NCBI GenBank assembly: GCA_025057295.1
Contig: JANWXO010000004.1
Span: 1 to 40,982 of the forward strand
Source: Candidatus Binatia bacterium
GTDB taxonomy: Bacteria > Desulfobacterota > Binatia > Bin18
Reading direction: 5' to 3'
Length of the DNA: 40,982 nucleotides
Every line of letters begins with the position of its first letter. The first letter of the stretch is position 1. Shown here in pieces: positions 33,035 through 40,982 of the stretch. Position numbers and translations under genes: made by a program. Below the pieces are notes generated by a model. The model was not told where the DNA came from, did no database searches, and saw nothing but the letters and a program-made list of their open reading frames with translations.

Positions 33035-35485
33035 TCAGTGGTACATCTCCACCAATTCGATCATACCCAACCGCTTCAGCTCCTGAAACAGGCGTCCCTT
33101 GACCTCCTGCACCGTCTCCATACGCAGGATCTCTTGGGTCAGCTGTTGCGCCGCTGCATAGGAGAGGGACCGGATGACCCGCTTAATCACAGGGACAAAG
33201 AACGGCTCCATACTGAACTCATCCAACCCCATCCCTAACAAGACCAGGGTACACAGCGGGTCTGCCGCCATCTCGCCGCACATGCTCACGCGCTTGCCGG
33301 CTCGTTTGGCCGCTTGGATCGTCCGGGCAATCGCAGCCAGGACCGCAGGATGTAACGGCTCGTAGAGGGGTGCCACCTTGCGGTTGTTGCGATCGACCGC
33401 CAGGATGTACTGAATCAGGTCGTTTGTGCCGATGCTGAAGAAATCGACTTCCTTCGCCAAGCGGTCGGCGATCCACACCGCCGCCGGCACTTCGATCATG
33501 ATCCCGACCGGCATCCAGGGATCGAACGCCTCTCCTTTCCGCCGGAGCTCTTCCTTGACCTGCGCCAAGAGCTCTTTGACCTGGAGAACTTCCTCGACGC
33601 TCGAGATCATGGGGAAGAGGAGACGCACCGGGCCGTGCGCACCGGCACGCAGGATCGCCCGTAGCTGCACTTTGAAGAGGTCCGCCATCTCCAACGAGAT
33701 CCGAATCGACCGCCACCCCAAAAACGGGTTCTCTTCTTGCGGCAACTGCAGATAGGGAGGATATTTATCCGGACCTAAATCGAGCGTACGGATGGTCACC
33801 GGCCTGCCGCCCATCTCGGTAATCACCCGACGATAGAGGTTGAGCTGTTCCTCTTCTCCGGGAAAATCTCGATAGGTGAGAAAAGGCACTTCCGTCCGGT
33901 ACAACCCCACCCCTTCTGCTCCATGCCGTCGCGCGAAGGCGAGGTCTCCCAACAGGCCCACATTTGCACACAGGGACACTCGCACCCCATCGAGAGTTTC
34001 CGCCGGTAGGTCGTGCATCTCTTCGAGCGCACGGTTGAAGGTGCGGTACTCCCGGTCGAGCCGGTTGTACTCGCGCACCACTTCGACCCCGGGATTGACG
34101 TAGACGACCCCCGAGTTGCCATCGACGATCACAGTGTCCCCCTCGCGCACCAGCTCTGCATGTTCGACCCCCACGACTGTCGGGATCTCAAAAGATTTGG
34201 CCAGGATAGAAGCGTGAGAGGTAGCCCCACCACTCGCGAGCACAATGCCCTTGAGCTGGGCGTGATCGACACGACAGAGGTCCGAGAGGGTCAGTTCTTC
34301 CGCGACGAGAATCACATTGTCGCCGCGCGGACCGTCTTTTTCTTCTAGCCCCAGCAGATTGCGCAGCACGCGCTGACCGACGTCGCGCAGATCGGCGACA
34401 CGGTCACGCAAATGTTCATTGCCTGCACGCCCCAACGCTTCGATGTACTCTTCGAGCACCTTCCTCAGCGCGGTGTCCGCCGACCACCCCTGGCGGACGA
34501 GCGCGGCAATTTTATCGACAAAGCCGGGATCCTCGAGGATCATACGGTGGACGTCAAAAATCGCGCGGTCAGTCTCCGGCAAATGTTCTCGCACTCGCTC
34601 TTTGAGGGCTTCGATCTCCTCGATCGACCGCTGAATCGCGGCGTGTAAATGATCGATCTCCGCATCCGGATCGTCCGTATAGCGCTCCGTGAGCACCCCC
34701 CAATGGATCTGCGGATGGACGAGGTGGGCTTGGCCGATCCCAAATCCTGGAGAAGCGGCAATCCCGGTGAGCCGCAGGCGGCTGGCACGTCCTGGCGTTT
34801 TCGCCTTCGCTTTGCGCTCCGGTTCATAGACACTGAGGCGCTTAATCGCCTCCAGCATGCGCGCGCGGTACTCTTCCCCCTCCCGCTCCTTGTTCTTGAG
34901 GGACTCCAGTAACTGTGCCTGCACGATGATACTCCCGACGTGGGAGGCGATCGTCTTGAGTAAGCGTACCTCCGTGCGCGAGAAGCGTCGGCGGCTGCGG
35001 CTCTGCACCACTAAGACACCAAGCGGACCGTGTTTATCGACGATAGGCAAGCCAAGGAAGGAATGAAACCGCTCTTCCCCGGTCTCGGGAAAGTATTTGT
35101 TGCGCGGATGGGTCATGGCATCGGTCACCGCCACCGGCTCCATCTTTTCGATAACGAGCCCCGACAATCCCTCCTCGACCCGCATACTGACTTTCCCGAT
35201 CGCAGCACGTTCCAGCCCGGTCGTCGCCCACAGGGTAAGACGGCGCTCTCTGGCATCGAACAAGTAGAGCGAACAGACATCCGCACCGATACGCTCGGCG
35301 ATGACCTTGGTAATCTCCTCTAACGTGGCTTGGAGATCGTGTGAGTGAGCAATGAGGGCACTAATGTCTTCGAGCAAGCGTAAGCCATGACCACTCCTCG
35401 GCCGAACCTGTGGCTGCGTCGTCATTGCGGCGTGCGCCTTCCGTGCGCCGCGCTTGAGAGCGGCATGTTTGCGGGCCCCATCCAT
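33035..35485 (-). CDS. ptsP: Phosphoenolpyruvate-protein phosphotransferase with GAF domain (PtsP)
   Basis: An 816-residue enzyme I of the nitrogen-type PTS. Residues about 36-190 form a GAF sensory domain (ISALIAHSHDLQATLEEITK onwards). A linker follows to residue 235, then the enzyme I N-terminal part (TGIAASPGFGIGQA), the phosphorylated histidine H424 in ASGGATSHASI, and the PEP-binding barrel with the catalytic cysteine in RVSMCGEMAADP. It takes phosphate from PEP and passes it to an NPr/HPr partner to signal nitrogen or carbon status; no NPr, EIIA or sugar permease is in the window. The start at 35485 lacks a clear ribosome binding site; M21 (35425) is an alternative that keeps both domains. 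Confidence 0.93.
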   Translation of the reverse strand: MDGARKHAALKRGARKAHAAMTTQPQVRPRSGHGLRLLEDISALIAHSHDLQATLEEITKVIAERIGADVCSLYLFDARERRLTLWATTGLERAAIGKVSMRVEEGLSGLVIEKMEPVAVTDAMTHPRNKYFPETGEERFHSFLGLPIVDKHGPLGVLVVQSRSRRRFSRTEVRLLKTIASHVGSIIVQAQLLESLKNKEREGEEYRARMLEAIKRLSVYEPERKAKAKTPGRASRLRLTGIAASPGFGIGQAHLVHPQIHWGVLTERYTDDPDAEIDHLHAAIQRSIEEIEALKERVREHLPETDRAIFDVHRMILEDPGFVDKIAALVRQGWSADTALRKVLEEYIEALGRAGNEHLRDRVADLRDVGQRVLRNLLGLEEKDGPRGDNVILVAEELTLSDLCRVDHAQLKGIVLASGGATSHASILAKSFEIPTVVGVEHAELVREGDTVIVDGNSGVVYVNPGVEVVREYNRLDREYRTFNRALEEMHDLPAETLDGVRVSLCANVGLLGDLAFARRHGAEGVGLYRTEVPFLTYRDFPGEEEQLNLYRRVITEMGGRPVTIRTLDLGPDKYPPYLQLPQEENPFLGWRSIRISLEMADLFKVQLRAILRAGAHGPVRLLFPMISSVEEVLQVKELLAQVKEELRRKGEAFDPWMPVGIMIEVPAAVWIADRLAKEVDFFSIGTNDLIQYILAVDRNNRKVAPLYEPLHPAVLAAIARTIQAAKRAGKRVSMCGEMAADPLCTLVLLGMGLDEFSMEPFFVPVIKRVIRSLSYAAAQQLTQEILRMETVQEVKGRLFQELKRLGMIELVEMYH

Positions 35486-35587
35486 AGAGAGACAACAAAA
35501 CTTCCAAGCATCATACCTGAGGGAGAGAAGGGCGACAAGGCGAAGCGGGCCCCATGCAGCCTGTGTTGACCTGCAGGGGGAGGAACA

Positions 35588-36382
35588 TCATTCCCCAATC
35601 CAGCCCGCACGGTGGTTGAGCGGGGCGTGTCCCTGACCAATCGGAAAGCCCGCAGCGATCGCGCGCGTCACGAAAGTCTTGGCCGTCGCCACCGCTTCCT
35701 CCACCCCCTGCCCGCGGGCCAGGCCGGCAGCGATCGCCGCAGAGAAGCTGCACCCTGCCCCATGGGTACACACAGTGTCGAGTTTTGGTGCAGAGTAAGA
35801 ACGGAAGGTCTGTCCATCGAAGAGAAGATCGCACGCCTCTGCTTGGAGGTGGCCACCCTTGACGACCACATAGACAGGGCCCAGGGTTCGGATACGGCGC
35901 GCGGCTTCTTCCATGCTCGTCCGGTCGCGCACTTCCATCCCTGCCAATAAGCTCGCCTCGTAGAGATTAGGGGTGACAACCAAGGCGAGCGGAAGGAGGA
36001 GCTCGACGAGCGCCTGCCGGGCTTCCTCGCGCAACAGCGGATGCCCGCCTTTGGCGACCATGACCGGGTCCACCACCAAGCGCCGCACCCCATACTGTTG
36101 CACTTTTTGACTCACCACCTGTACCAGCGGAGCAGAGGCCAACATGCCCGTTTTGGCCGCGTCAGCGCCAATATCCGTCAGGACACTGTCGAACTGTTGC
36201 GCCACACATTCAGGGGGTAATTCGACCACGGCCTGTACACCCAAGGTGTTCTGAGCCGTGACTGCGGTGAGCACGCTCGTGCCATACACCCCCAGCGCCA
36301 TAAAGGTCTTGAGGTCCGCCTGAATGCCGGCTCCGCCTCCACTATCCGAGCCGGCAATGGTCAGTGCCTTCGCTATAGCCAT
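35588..36382 (-). CDS. thiD: Hydroxymethylpyrimidine/phosphomethylpyrimidine kinase
   Basis: A 264-residue ribokinase-like enzyme that phosphorylates HMP and HMP-P for thiamine synthesis. The substrate motif AGSDSGGGAGIQADLKTF is at residues 9-26, VVKGGHL and the DTVCTHGAGCSFSAAIAAG catalytic loop are near residues 170-210. Family length is normal. No other thi gene and no TPP riboswitch is seen nearby; the 72-base gap upstream is too short for one. The neighbour is a PHP-domain gene on the same strand, 72 bases away. The 102 bases before ptsP downstream show no gene. Confidence 0.94.
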   Translation of the reverse strand: MAIAKALTIAGSDSGGGAGIQADLKTFMALGVYGTSVLTAVTAQNTLGVQAVVELPPECVAQQFDSVLTDIGADAAKTGMLASAPLVQVVSQKVQQYGVRRLVVDPVMVAKGGHPLLREEARQALVELLLPLALVVTPNLYEASLLAGMEVRDRTSMEEAARRIRTLGPVYVVVKGGHLQAEACDLLFDGQTFRSYSAPKLDTVCTHGAGCSFSAAIAAGLARGQGVEEAVATAKTFVTRAIAAGFPIGQGHAPLNHRAGWIGE

Positions 36383-36454
36383 GGGGGTGTCACGCCTCTG
36401 CCACCATTGTCCAAGGAGCGCACGCCACCGTCAACTGCTGCACGCGGCTCTCCG

Positions 36455-37132
36455 TTAGGGGAAAGCACGCAACTGTCCGATATTGAGGCCTTGAGCGGCA
36501 CGATACCGTCCAGCTTTTAATTCCTCGATGAGTTCTTGTACGGTCGACACCGTTCTCTCGAGGATCGTTACGGCACAACCGAGCGAGGCAGCCGAGTGGC
36601 TATCGCTGCCACCAATGCCTTTGCACCCCAGGCGTTCAGCCACCGCATGGGCGAAAAGATTTTCTTGCTCCGAACAGGCGCCGTTGACCACCTCAACCGC
36701 ATCGACGTACTGCAGCACCTCGAGCGCTTGGATGCCAGAATCAGGGTCTGTCGGGTCGATCGGCGGAGTCTTGTGAATAAACTGAAAGCGGGGGTCGAGC
36801 TTGTAGCGGAACGGATGATTGGCAATCAGAAACCCGCCTACGTCGTTGATAACGCGGCGTAACTCTTTGACCTTGTAGATGCCTCCAACGTAGCGATCGA
36901 GGCCAAACGCGCCGACATGGCCCCATTCTGTTGTCACCTCAATGCCACAAAACAGGGTGACCCCGCGTGCCCGAGCGTAATCCTCAATTGCGGGGTCCGT
37001 CCAGGCATGATCATGTTCGGTCACACAGATACCATCGAGACCAATCCTCTGCGCTTGGTCGATCATGGCAAAAGGATCCAGATTGCTATCCGCGCTTCCC
37101 CGGGTCGTATGGACGTGGAAATCGATGAGCAT
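36455..37132 (-). CDS. PHP-domain metal-dependent phosphoesterase
   Basis: A 225-residue PHP-fold protein with the full set of metal-binding motifs: DFHVHTT (H6, H8), TEHDHAW, the glutamate in CGIEVTTEWGHV, NHPF and GSDSHSA. Such small proteins cleave phosphoester bonds with a trinuclear metal centre; substrates include nucleotides such as pAp and histidinol phosphate. The start at 37132 gives the family N terminus (MLIDFHVHT) with a GAGAGGA-type ribosome binding site. It is divergent from the CaiB/BaiF gene; the 206-base gap shows no small gene. Confidence 0.88.
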   Translation of the reverse strand: MLIDFHVHTTRGSADSNLDPFAMIDQAQRIGLDGICVTEHDHAWTDPAIEDYARARGVTLFCGIEVTTEWGHVGAFGLDRYVGGIYKVKELRRVINDVGGFLIANHPFRYKLDPRFQFIHKTPPIDPTDPDSGIQALEVLQYVDAVEVVNGACSEQENLFAHAVAERLGCKGIGGSDSHSAASLGCAVTILERTVSTVQELIEELKAGRYRAAQGLNIGQLRAFP

Positions 37133-37338
37133 CCTCTCGTCCTCTCTCCTCCCTTACCCGCAATACAATGAAGGTCTGTCTATAACGTCTCCACCGCTGG
37201 AGAGCAAGGGAGTGAACACCTGTTCATCTGAGGTTGAGGTCGCGAGTACGTGCATGGCTGTTTGCTTTGCTCTCCCCAGAGGCTGTGCTACATTCCGCCG
37301 TGATCCCTGCGTACGGTTCAACAGGAGGGAGATGACCT

Positions 37339-38559
37339 ATGCCCATGCCACTGGAAGGAATCCGGGTGCTCGACTGGACGATCTGGCAACAGGGGCCGGT
37401 CGCGACCATGATGCTCGGTGACCTCGGCGCCGAGGTCATCAAAATCGAGGAACGGGTCGGCGGGGACCCGGGCCGCGGTGTCATGAGTGTCGCCGGGGTG
37501 CTGATTGGCACCAGCGAAGGTCGCAACTTTTACTTCGAGGCCAACAATCGGCACAAAAAGAGCCTCACTCTCGATCTCAAAAAGCCCCAAGCCCGCGAGA
37601 TTGTCTACCAGCTGGTGGAGAAATCTGATGTCTTCGTGCAAAACTTCCGCAAGGGCGTGGCGGCCAAACTGGGGCTCGATTACCAGACGCTCTCGCGCTA
37701 CAACCCCAAGCTGATCTATGCCAGTGCCAGCGGCTACGGGCCCTTTGGTCCGGACTCTGGTGAGCCTTCCTTCGATTACATGGGTTTGGCCCGGTCGGGG
37801 ATCATGCTGGCGGCGGGGGAGCCGGACATGCCGCCGCTCAACATCACGGGGGGCATTGCCGATCAGATGGGGGCTATCATGCTCGCCTACGGCATTCTCG
37901 CGGCACTCATCGCCCGTGACAAGCACGGCGTCGGTCAGGAGGTCGACACCTCCCATCTCGGCAGCATGACCGCGCTGCAAGGTTTGAATGTCGCCTGCAT
38001 GACGATCCTGGGGCGCGAGTTCAAACGGATGCCGCGGGCTGCAGCCCCGAGTCCTCTGTGGAATCATTATCAGTGTGCCGACGGCAAGTGGATCTGCCTC
38101 GCTATGGCCCAGCAGGACCGGTATTGGGTGAACTTCTGCAAGGTGCTGGGGATCGAGCATGTGCTGCAGGACCCACGCTTCGACACCATGCAAAAGCGGG
38201 CAGAAAACGCCAAAGAACTCGTTCCTATCCTGGACAAAGCCTTTGCCGCCAAACCGCGCGACTACTGGATGAAGGTCTTCAAGGAGAGCGGAGGGGACTT
38301 TATCTACACCGTGGTCAACAGTATCGCCGACCTGCCAAACGACCCGCAAATGATCGCGAACGAATATGTCGTCGATTACGATCACCCGACATGGGGCAAG
38401 ACCAAGATCGTGGGGGTGCCGGTGCGGTTGAGCAAAACCCCAGGCAACCCCAAAGCGCCAGCACCGGAATTCGGCGAGCACACGGAAATGATCCTCACCG
38501 AGCTGCTCGGCTACTCCTGGGAGGAGGTCGCGCGCCTGAAGGAAGCCGAAGTGATCTAG
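37339..38559 (+). CDS. CaiB/BaiF-family (class III) CoA-transferase
   Basis: A 406-residue class III CoA-transferase of normal length. It starts LEGIRVLDWTIWQQGP, contains GDLGAEVIKIEERVGGDPGR, and has D146 in SFDYMGLARSG at the position of the catalytic aspartate that forms the acyl-anhydride/CoA thioester. It moves CoA between carboxylic acids, for example in degradation of aromatic acids, carnitine or oxalate; the substrate is not readable. AGGAGGGAG precedes the ATG. It is monocistronic and followed by a 9-bp palindrome. Confidence 0.92.
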   Translation: MPMPLEGIRVLDWTIWQQGPVATMMLGDLGAEVIKIEERVGGDPGRGVMSVAGVLIGTSEGRNFYFEANNRHKKSLTLDLKKPQAREIVYQLVEKSDVFVQNFRKGVAAKLGLDYQTLSRYNPKLIYASASGYGPFGPDSGEPSFDYMGLARSGIMLAAGEPDMPPLNITGGIADQMGAIMLAYGILAALIARDKHGVGQEVDTSHLGSMTALQGLNVACMTILGREFKRMPRAAAPSPLWNHYQCADGKWICLAMAQQDRYWVNFCKVLGIEHVLQDPRFDTMQKRAENAKELVPILDKAFAAKPRDYWMKVFKESGGDFIYTVVNSIADLPNDPQMIANEYVVDYDHPTWGKTKIVGVPVRLSKTPGNPKAPAPEFGEHTEMILTELLGYSWEEVARLKEAEVI

Positions 38560-38575
38560 AACGCCTCGCCCAACT

Positions 38576-38609
38576 CCCTCTCCCTTGCTGGAAAAGGCTG
38601 GGGAGAGGG
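38576..38609. repeat. 9-bp-stem palindrome after the CoA-transferase gene
   Basis: CCCTCTCCC (38576-38584) and GGGAGAGGG (38601-38609) form a perfect stem with a 16-base loop, 17 bases after the CoA-transferase stop. It can act as a factor-independent-like terminator, but short palindromes with this sequence are also dispersed in many environmental genomes. Confidence 0.6.
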
Positions 38610-38634
38610 TGATGCAGAATCGGAAAGGCGTTTC

Positions 38635-38955
38635 GTGAGATGCGCTCGAGCACCACGGCTTTTGCTCCGGCGCGGCCACCGCGGTGCAACATCCGGCGGT
38701 GCACACTGGCATACCTGTGACGCAGGTTTCGGTACAGGCGGAGTGGTGGTCGTGCGAGCAGGCTCGGGTGGCGATGCGATGCGCAGAGTGGCGATCCAAA
38801 AGGATGGCAAGATCGTCTTGGCCGGCACGTGCGCGAACGCGCGACACACAAACTTTGCCGTGCTTCGCTACCTCCCTGATGGCAGCCTTGACTCGACTTT
38901 CGGGGGTGATGGGATCGTCACCACCCGCATCGGTGCAGGGATCGCCGCCTGGTGA
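38635..38955 (+). pseudogene. Delta-60 repeat protein remnant
   Basis: From about residue 28 this 106-codon frame reads as slightly more than one delta-60 repeat: DAGFGTGGVVVV, then VAIQKDGKIVLAGTC, FAVLRYLPDGSLDSTFGGDGIVTTR. These are the blades of extracellular beta-propeller-like proteins that normally carry many such units and a signal peptide. Here only one full unit and its flanks survive, there is no signal peptide, and the stretch before residue 27 is unrelated basic sequence. I call it a leftover of a larger gene. It sits just before the alkA-like gene with its stop overlapping that gene's ribosome binding site. With the palindrome at 38576 it fills the 407-base gap between the two intact genes. 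Confidence 0.6.
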
Positions 38956-38966
38956 GGAGCACGACG

Positions 38967-39893
38967 GTGTCACGTCTTCATTTTTCTCTCACTCCCGTGC
39001 CCCCGTATTCCCTCATGCTCACGGTGCAGCGCTTCGCCCGCTTCAAGGACGAGAGTGTCGACCGGGTTCGGCCCGACGGTTACCGACGTCTGCTTGTTGT
39101 AGACGGACAGCTCGCGCTGGCGACCGTCACGGACGCGGGCACAACGGCAAAGCCTCTCCTTCGCGTCGAGCTCGAGGGTCCGCACACGACGGCGCTGGAA
39201 CGGCCCGAGTTTGTTGCCCAGCTGCGCCATATCCTCTGTACCGATCTGGACCTCAACCTCTTTTATCGCCAGGCACGGATGGATGCGCTGCTGGCGCCTC
39301 TCGTGCCACGTTTCCGGGGACTCAAACCCTCCTCGAGCCCGACGCTGTTCGAGGCTTTGGTCATGGCCGTGCTTTCTCAGCAAGTGAACTTGACGTTCGC
39401 CCACGCCATCAAGCGAGCGCTGGTGGAGACGTTTGGTCCGCGGTGGTGCAGCAACGGCGAAACGTACTACGCCTTCCCCGGTCCTGAACCCTTTGCCGAA
39501 GAGACGGAACAGAGTCTGCAACGCTTCCGGCTGAGCAGAGCCAAGGCTGGTACGCTGGTGCGCCTCGCCCGGGCGTTTGTCTCTGGGGAGCTCTCCGAGG
39601 CAGGGCTTGCCGCGCTTGCAGATGACGAGGTGGTCGCGCGGCTAGAGCAGTTCAAGGGGATCGGGCGCTGGACCGCGGAAACCGCTCTGTTGCGTGGCCT
39701 CGCCCGCCCGGACGCCTTCCCTGCCGGCGACCTGGGGGTGGTCAAATACCTGGCCCACGGACTCCTCGGCAAAGCAGAGAAAGCGAGCGAGGCTGACATG
39801 CGTGCCTTTGCCGCACGCTGGCGTCCGTACCGCGGGCTGGCGCTGATCTACTGCTACGCCGAACTGTCGCGGCGGCAGGGCAATCGTCGGTGA
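38967..39893 (+). CDS. alkA: DNA-3-methyladenine glycosylase II-like (AlkA/HhH-GPD)
   Basis: A 308-residue helix-hairpin-helix base-excision glycosylase. The N-terminal part (1-100) is the AlkA-type beta-domain, and the helical domain contains LSQQVNLTFAHAIKRAL. The hairpin is KGIGRWTAETAL (about 230-241), followed by the catalytic aspartate D255 in PAGDLGV. It removes alkylated purines and related lesions. The start is a GTG at 38967 with AGGAG 7 bases upstream; a GTG at 38952 overlaps that site and is less likely. It is convergent with the folate ligase gene, only 10 bases away. It lacks the Ada methyltransferase domain. Confidence 0.92.
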   Translation: MSRLHFSLTPVPPYSLMLTVQRFARFKDESVDRVRPDGYRRLLVVDGQLALATVTDAGTTAKPLLRVELEGPHTTALERPEFVAQLRHILCTDLDLNLFYRQARMDALLAPLVPRFRGLKPSSSPTLFEALVMAVLSQQVNLTFAHAIKRALVETFGPRWCSNGETYYAFPGPEPFAEETEQSLQRFRLSRAKAGTLVRLARAFVSGELSEAGLAALADDEVVARLEQFKGIGRWTAETALLRGLARPDAFPAGDLGVVKYLAHGLLGKAEKASEADMRAFAARWRPYRGLALIYCYAELSRRQGNRR

Positions 39894-39903
39894 AATTTTG
39901 CCT

Positions 39904-40982
39904 TTAAAACATTCCTGAGATTTTCCCGCTGGCGTCCATATGCATGTTGATCGCTGCGGGCTTAGCCGGCAGGCCGGGCATGGTCAGCATCTCGCCGGTC
40001 AGCGGCACGCAGAAGCCCGCCCCCGCCGACAGGCGAATCTCACGGACCGTCAGGGTAAAATCGCGCGGACGGCCGTAGCGCTTCGGATCGTCGGAAAGCG
40101 ACAGCTGCGTCTTCGCCATGCAAATCGGCACGGAGCCATACCCCAAAGCTTGGATACGCTCTAAATCGGTACGGGCGCGCGGCAGCAACACGATGTCGGC
40201 AGCGCCATAAATCTTCTGGGCAATCGTCCGGATCTTGTCCTCGATCGACATGTCGAGGGGATACAGAAAACGCGGAGGAGACGCGGATCCCTGGCAGGCC
40301 TTGACGACTGCCTCGGCCAACGGCAGACCACCTTCGCCTCCCTGATTGAACACGTCGATCACGGTTGCTTCCAGGCCGAGCGCGCGGCTCTCTTCCACCA
40401 CCAGCCTGAGCTCGTCATCCGTATCGGTAGCGAAGCGATTCACCGCGACGATCGGCCGCAAGCCGAATTCACGTACGCTCTCGGCGTGCTTGGCCAGGTT
40501 GTCCATTCCCACCTTCAACGTCTTGAGGTCCGGTCGGTGAATCTCGCCCAGTGCCGTGCCCCCGTGCATCTTGAGCGCTTTGACAGTAGCGACGAGGACC
40601 ACCGCGGACGGCCACAGCCCTGCCTCGCGACACTTGATATCGAGAAATTTCTCGCCACCGAGATCGAAGCCGAAGCCAGCTTCGGTTACGACAAAATCGG
40701 CATATGCAAGCGCCAGGCGGGTAGCGAGAACACTATTGCAGCCGTGGGCGATATTGCCGAACGGGCCGCCGTGCACGAAGGCCGGGACCCCTTCGACCGT
40801 TTGCACCAGGTTCGGCTTGAGGGCGTCTTTGAGAATGATCGCCATCGCTTCCGGCGCCTGGACCTCACGCGCAGTCACCACGTTCCCCTTATGGGAGAAA
40901 CCAAGAACGATACGGGACAGTCGCTCGACCAAGTCCGTCGGTCCGTTCGCCAGGCAAAGGATCGCCATCACCTCGGAGGCGG
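39904..40982 (-). CDS. fhs: Formate-tetrahydrofolate ligase, N-terminal part outside the window
   Basis: The last 359 or so codons of Fhs (about 557 residues in full), open at the right edge, with A-S-E-V before the first complete methionine. The enzyme makes 10-formyl-THF from formate, ATP and THF. Visible family landmarks are VMAILCLA, HGGPFGNIAHGCNSV, EAGFGFDLGGEKF, the FATDTDDEL loop and GYGSVPICMAKTQ, ending in MDASGKISGMF. The P-loop lies outside the window. It feeds the one-carbon pool that MetH at 26821 draws on. No other folate genes of the Wood-Ljungdahl pathway are visible. Confidence 0.96.
   Translation of the reverse strand, partial: ASEVMAILCLANGPTDLVERLSRIVLGFSHKGNVVTAREVQAPEAMAIILKDALKPNLVQTVEGVPAFVHGGPFGNIAHGCNSVLATRLALAYADFVVTEAGFGFDLGGEKFLDIKCREAGLWPSAVVLVATVKALKMHGGTALGEIHRPDLKTLKVGMDNLAKHAESVREFGLRPIVAVNRFATDTDDELRLVVEESRALGLEATVIDVFNQGGEGGLPLAEAVVKACQGSASPPRFLYPLDMSIEDKIRTIAQKIYGAADIVLLPRARTDLERIQALGYGSVPICMAKTQLSLSDDPKRYGRPRDFTLTVREIRLSAGAGFCVPLTGEMLTMPGLPAKPAAINMHMDASGKISGMF

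Noticed and set aside
37267-37294. TTGCTC and TACATT, 16 bases apart, before the CoA-transferase gene
   Set aside because: Only partial matches to consensus in a 206-base gap; chance occurrence cannot be excluded.
37318-38973. 551-codon minus-strand frame opposite the CoA-transferase gene
   Set aside because: It has no recognisable domain and is explained by codon bias of the real plus-strand gene, which has a strong ribosome binding site and catalytic aspartate.
1-40982. CRISPR arrays, tRNA and rRNA genes, complete insertion sequences
   Set aside because: I looked for evenly spaced repeats, CCA-ended cloverleaf pairs, rRNA landmarks and transposase-like frames and found none I could support.

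Overview
The window is GC-rich (about 60% by eye), densely coded bacterial DNA from an uncultured-type environmental heterotroph. Four features make a soil or groundwater Desulfobacterota/Binatota/Tectomicrobia-like lineage the best guess, but no rRNA or tRNA settles the taxonomy. They are the tungsten aldehyde oxidoreductase operon, the many amidohydrolases and CoA/MaoC genes, the MscL with a zinc-ribbon tail, and the dispersed palindromes. All calls come from reading translations; no database search was run.

Region 1 (1-3640, visibly lower GC) is an accessory island. A large open frame runs off the left edge on the minus strand (at least 906 codons) and starts with a complete GHKL/HSP90-type ATPase domain of the sacsin-like kind. 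Upstream of it lies a string of short minus-strand reading frames. Each begins like a known gene and breaks off within tens of codons: an MBL-like gene, an XRE-type HTH gene, an SNF2-helicase-like start fused to a DUF1156-methylase-like tail, and a DUF499-like start. I read this as a decayed antiphage locus whose edge cuts into the end of the neighbouring metabolic operon.

Region 2 (3646-10250, minus strand) is metabolic: cupin, D-aminoacylase-like amidohydrolase, then ferredoxin, tungsten aldehyde oxidoreductase, FAD/NAD(P) oxidoreductase and a MoaD-like protein. The last four match the AorABC-type aldehyde oxidoreductase layout.

Region 3 (10347-17187) holds an unusual epimerase-DUF2867-TspO fusion, mscL, rpiA, a pair of single hot-dog dehydratase subunits behind a DUF2182 membrane protein, an ABM-domain protein and a zinc alcohol dehydrogenase. 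Region 4 (17241-22831, minus) is a likely operon: APC permease with a C-terminal Usp-like domain, hydantoinase/dihydropyrimidinase, Tam-like methyltransferase and MFS transporter. Region 5 (23111-30357, plus) has an aldehyde dehydrogenase, a wrecked Ca2+/H+ antiporter on the opposite strand, a TcuA-like flavoprotein and cobalamin-dependent methionine synthase.

Region 6 (30463-37132, minus) has an HU protein, an overlooked 49-codon acidic protein, a B12-binding radical SAM protein, PtsP (GAF plus enzyme I), ThiD and a PHP-domain phosphoesterase. Region 7 (37339-40982) has a CaiB/BaiF CoA-transferase, a delta-60 repeat remnant, an AlkA-like glycosylase and the C-terminal part of formate-tetrahydrofolate ligase. 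MetH and Fhs point to active one-carbon/folate metabolism, and two proteins use or probably use cobalamin.
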